Shown here: one piece after another, positions 62,298 through 64,000 of the stretch
How the letters are laid out: each line of letters begins with the position of its first letter
Position numbering within the stretch: the stretch's first letter is position 1
Assembly: GCF_900112865.1 (NCBI RefSeq)
Contig: NZ_FONH01000020.1
Coordinates: 17,437-81,436, forward strand
Direction of reading: 5' to 3'
Origin: Dyella marensis
GTDB taxonomy: Bacteria > Pseudomonadota > Gammaproteobacteria > Xanthomonadales > Rhodanobacteraceae
Length of the DNA: 64,000 nt
Position numbers and translations under genes: made by a program
Notes under the pieces: model-generated
Databases searched by the model: none
The model's input: only the letters and a program-made list of their open reading frames with translations
What the model was told of the DNA's origin: nothing

Positions 62298-62741
62298 ATG
62301 TGGCCAGCGCTCGTTTTCATCGCCGTCGCCCTGGCTGTCTTCGCAGTCCAGCGCTCGGCGGCTCTGAACGATACTGATGACCTGCTTGAGACGTCGTTCG
62401 CGGCGCAACGCCCCGTCGTCCACGGCAAGGAAATGCCTGCGTCGAAGCTGCACGTGGTGCATCGGTGGCGTTCGCACGTGGTGCGTGGCAACCCGGGGGG
62501 CGTCATGGAAATCGATGCCAACTGGTTGTGCCGTACGGATGCCGGCTTATATGTAGTGGCGATCGCGGTAGGCGAAGGCGACTATCTCAACGCCAGTTTT
62601 TCCCGCCCGAAAGTCGAGATCCGCTGGCTCTGGCGGAGTATTTCCGAAGAACGGGCGAGGCAGTTGCTGGCGGCGACGCCGGATGCCTATCGCGAGGTGT
62701 TCGGCACCGCTCCCGGGGTGCCGGGTCGGCCGGCGGGCTGA
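62298..62741 (+). CDS. Hypothetical protein with an N-terminal membrane anchor
   Basis: 147 residues from the ATG at 62298. N-terminal helix (WPALVFIAVALAVFAVQ), then a compact domain with VVRGNPGGVMEIDANWLCR and EIRWLWRSISEERARQLLAA. No family known. Weak ribosome site. It ends 60 nt before the methyltransferase gene on the same strand. Confidence 0.6.
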   Translation: MWPALVFIAVALAVFAVQRSAALNDTDDLLETSFAAQRPVVHGKEMPASKLHVVHRWRSHVVRGNPGGVMEIDANWLCRTDAGLYVVAIAVGEGDYLNASFSRPKVEIRWLWRSISEERARQLLAATPDAYREVFGTAPGVPGRPAG

Positions 62742-62801
62742 GTCCGCGGCTGCGCCGGCAAGTCGGATATTCTTCCTGGCCTCGCCCAGGAGAAAAACGT
62801 C

Positions 62802-63644
62802 GTGCCGCATTATTCAGGTCCCTTGCTCACGCAACCGACGGCCGATGCTATCCAGGCCACACGCAAGGCCGGTGCGGAGGCGTGGAGCGGTTCGTTGGAT
62901 CTGGGTCGCTCGAACGATGTGGCCTCCCTGGGCGCTGACGATTGGAGCTGGAAGGGTGTGCGTTATCCCTATCCCGGCAAGATCAAGGACCGCACCATCT
63001 ATTACTGGGATGGCGACGAGTTCTCGCCGGTCTCGCGCTTCTCCGGCTCGCTGATCAAGCTGGTGCCGACCGAGTGGGGTGCGCCTACCTTCGAGATCGA
63101 CGGCATCAAGATGCTGCCTACGTCGAAGGAATCGCCGGTGGACGATGCGCGCCGCAAGGTGGCGCTGGTCGAGCCGCGGGGGAAGATGGTGCTGGATACC
63201 TGCGGTGGGCTGGGTTACTTCGCCGCGTGCTGCCTGGAAGCCGGCGCGGGGCGGATCCAATCGTTCGAGAAGAACCCCGACGTGTTGTGGTTGCGCACGC
63301 TCAATCCGTGGTCGCCGGATCCGGAGTCGGCTGCGGCGGGTGGGCGGCTGCAGCTTCGGCATGGCGATGTCTCGCAGCTCATCGTCGAGGTGGCCGATGC
63401 TTCCGTGGATGCGGTGCTGCACGATCCGCCGCGCTTCGGTATTGCCGGTGAGCTGTATTCGCAGGTGTTCTACGACCAGTTGGCGCGGGTGATTCGCCGC
63501 GGTGGACGCATGTTTCATTACACCGGCAGCCCCAACAAGCTGACCAGCGATCGCGATGTGCCGCGGGAAGTGGCGCGGCGGTTGGAGAAGGCTGGTTTCA
63601 AGGCGGAGTTGGCGTTGGATGGGGTGTTAGCGGTGAGGCGCTGA
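62802..63644 (+). CDS. SAM-dependent methyltransferase-like protein
   Basis: 280 residues from a GTG at 62802 with AGGAG upstream. Residues about 125-280 form a class I methyltransferase fold: VLDTCGGLGYFAACCLEAGA is the SAM-binding loop, SFEKNP the acidic strand, and VLHDPPRFG the DPPR catalytic-type motif as in nucleic-acid and tRNA methyltransferases. The N-terminal part is of unknown type. The substrate may be RNA or a small molecule. Confidence 0.85.
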   Translation: MPHYSGPLLTQPTADAIQATRKAGAEAWSGSLDLGRSNDVASLGADDWSWKGVRYPYPGKIKDRTIYYWDGDEFSPVSRFSGSLIKLVPTEWGAPTFEIDGIKMLPTSKESPVDDARRKVALVEPRGKMVLDTCGGLGYFAACCLEAGAGRIQSFEKNPDVLWLRTLNPWSPDPESAAAGGRLQLRHGDVSQLIVEVADASVDAVLHDPPRFGIAGELYSQVFYDQLARVIRRGGRMFHYTGSPNKLTSDRDVPREVARRLEKAGFKAELALDGVLAVRR

Positions 63645-63681
63645 GTAAGTGTTGCGTCATAGCTTCAGCCTTTACGAGGAA

Positions 63682-63871
63682 CCCCTTCTCCCTCCGGCGA
63701 GCCGAAGGTAGTCCCCGTGGGAGAGCACGCGGGGAGCGCACATGGATGTGCGCGGCTCTGAGGAGCGAGGAAGGTGGCGGCAGCCGGATGAGGGTACGGG
63801 TGGAGCCGTGCATATCACCCTTGCGCTCCGTCCGTACCCTCACCCCCACCCCTCTCCCGGAGGGAGAGGGG
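63682..63871. repeat. Structured intergenic repeat, copy A, with a 70-bp insertion
   Basis: Contains CCCTTCTCCCTCCGG, then 73 nt absent from copy B, then GGTGGCGGCAGCCGGATGAG, complementary GC-rich arms (TGAGGGTACGGGTGGAGC with GCTCCGTCCGTACCCTCA) and a closing hairpin CCCTCTCCC/GGGAGAGGG. The inserted 63698-63770 segment has its own hairpin, GCGCACAT and ATGTGCGC. Confidence 0.8.
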
Positions 63872-63896
63872 ATCACCTCATCGTTCCAAATTGGAA

Positions 63897-64000
63897 CCCT
63901 TCTCCCTCCGGGAGAAGGTGGCGGCAGCCGGATGAGGGTGCGGGCGGAGCGGTGCACATCACTCTTGCGCTCCGCCCGTACCCTCACCCCAACCCCTCTC
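63897..64000. repeat. Structured intergenic repeat, copy B, cut by the window edge
   Basis: 63915-64000 aligns over 86 nt with 63771-63856 without gaps. It lacks the insertion of copy A: only 3 nt lie between CCCTTCTCCCTCCGG and AAGGTGG. The arms TGAGGGTGCGGGCGGAGC and GCTCCGCCCGTACCCTCA pair with one wobble. The element continues past the window. No gene is seen after 63644. Confidence 0.85.

Noticed and set aside
63682..64000. CRISPR array
   Set aside because: The repeated units are long, imperfect, self-complementary and have no regular short spacers.

Overview
High-GC bacterial chromosome whose genes look like those of a gammaproteobacterium of the order Lysobacterales (Xanthomonadales), most likely a Rhodanobacteraceae member such as Dyella, Luteibacter or Rhodanobacter. 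This rests on gene content: an RND efflux operon under a two-component system, a MotA/MotB stator pair, several S9 and S53 secreted peptidases, many LysR regulators, a proteobacterial LanM locus, and intergenic repeat families. The assignment is inference from protein resemblance, not a database result. No tRNA, rRNA, CRISPR array or transposase was seen.

Layout. 1-9.1 kb: an accessory island. The N-terminal part of an RHS/YD-repeat protein runs off the left edge. It is followed by about nine short orphan genes with visibly lower GC, two near-identical REP-type palindromes, and gene-tail remnants. 9.1-11.0 kb: a secreted S53-fold protein that appears to have lost all its catalytic residues. 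11.2-12.6 kb: a divergent MerR/short-chain dehydrogenase pair with a palindrome inside the promoter spacer. 12.6-20.2 kb: a histidine kinase and response regulator, divergent from a tripartite RND efflux operon. 20.4-31.9 kb: three co-directional operons of NAD(P)H reductases, a flavodoxin, DJ-1, MoaF-like and SnoaL-like proteins, two paralogous alpha/beta hydrolases and an exporter, with two divergent LysR regulators; this looks like electrophile or aromatic-compound stress handling. 32.0-37.2 kb: a cluster of a DUF3592-like membrane protein, a DUF4034/Sel1-like protein and an M48-TPR membrane protease, plus a small orphan. 37.3-45.2 kb: Coa1-like protein, S9 peptidase, MotB, MotA, orphans, a LysM-muramidase and YceI. 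45.4-53.8 kb: a CadC-type membrane regulator, an exporter with its LysR, and a membrane-protein operon ending in a CPBP protease. 53.8-61.4 kb: a secreted prolyl oligopeptidase facing a class II lanthipeptide locus (precursor, LanM, peptide exporter). 61.6-63.6 kb: a small beta-barrel, an orphan and a methyltransferase. The right edge carries a tandem pair of structured repeats, one interrupted by about 70 bp.

The strongest candidate for an undescribed system is the lanthipeptide locus at 56.5-61.4 kb. It has a 62-residue precursor ending in a Cys-rich core, one LanM with an intact zinc site, and an ABC exporter of the cyclic-peptide type that lacks the usual C39 leader peptidase. A secreted prolyl oligopeptidase is encoded next door, and the precursor has one proline just before the presumed core. 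A 13-bp hairpin separates precursor from synthetase. Second-tier candidates are the DUF3592-like/DUF4034/M48 cluster, the S53 pseudopeptidase, and the Rhs-associated orphan island.
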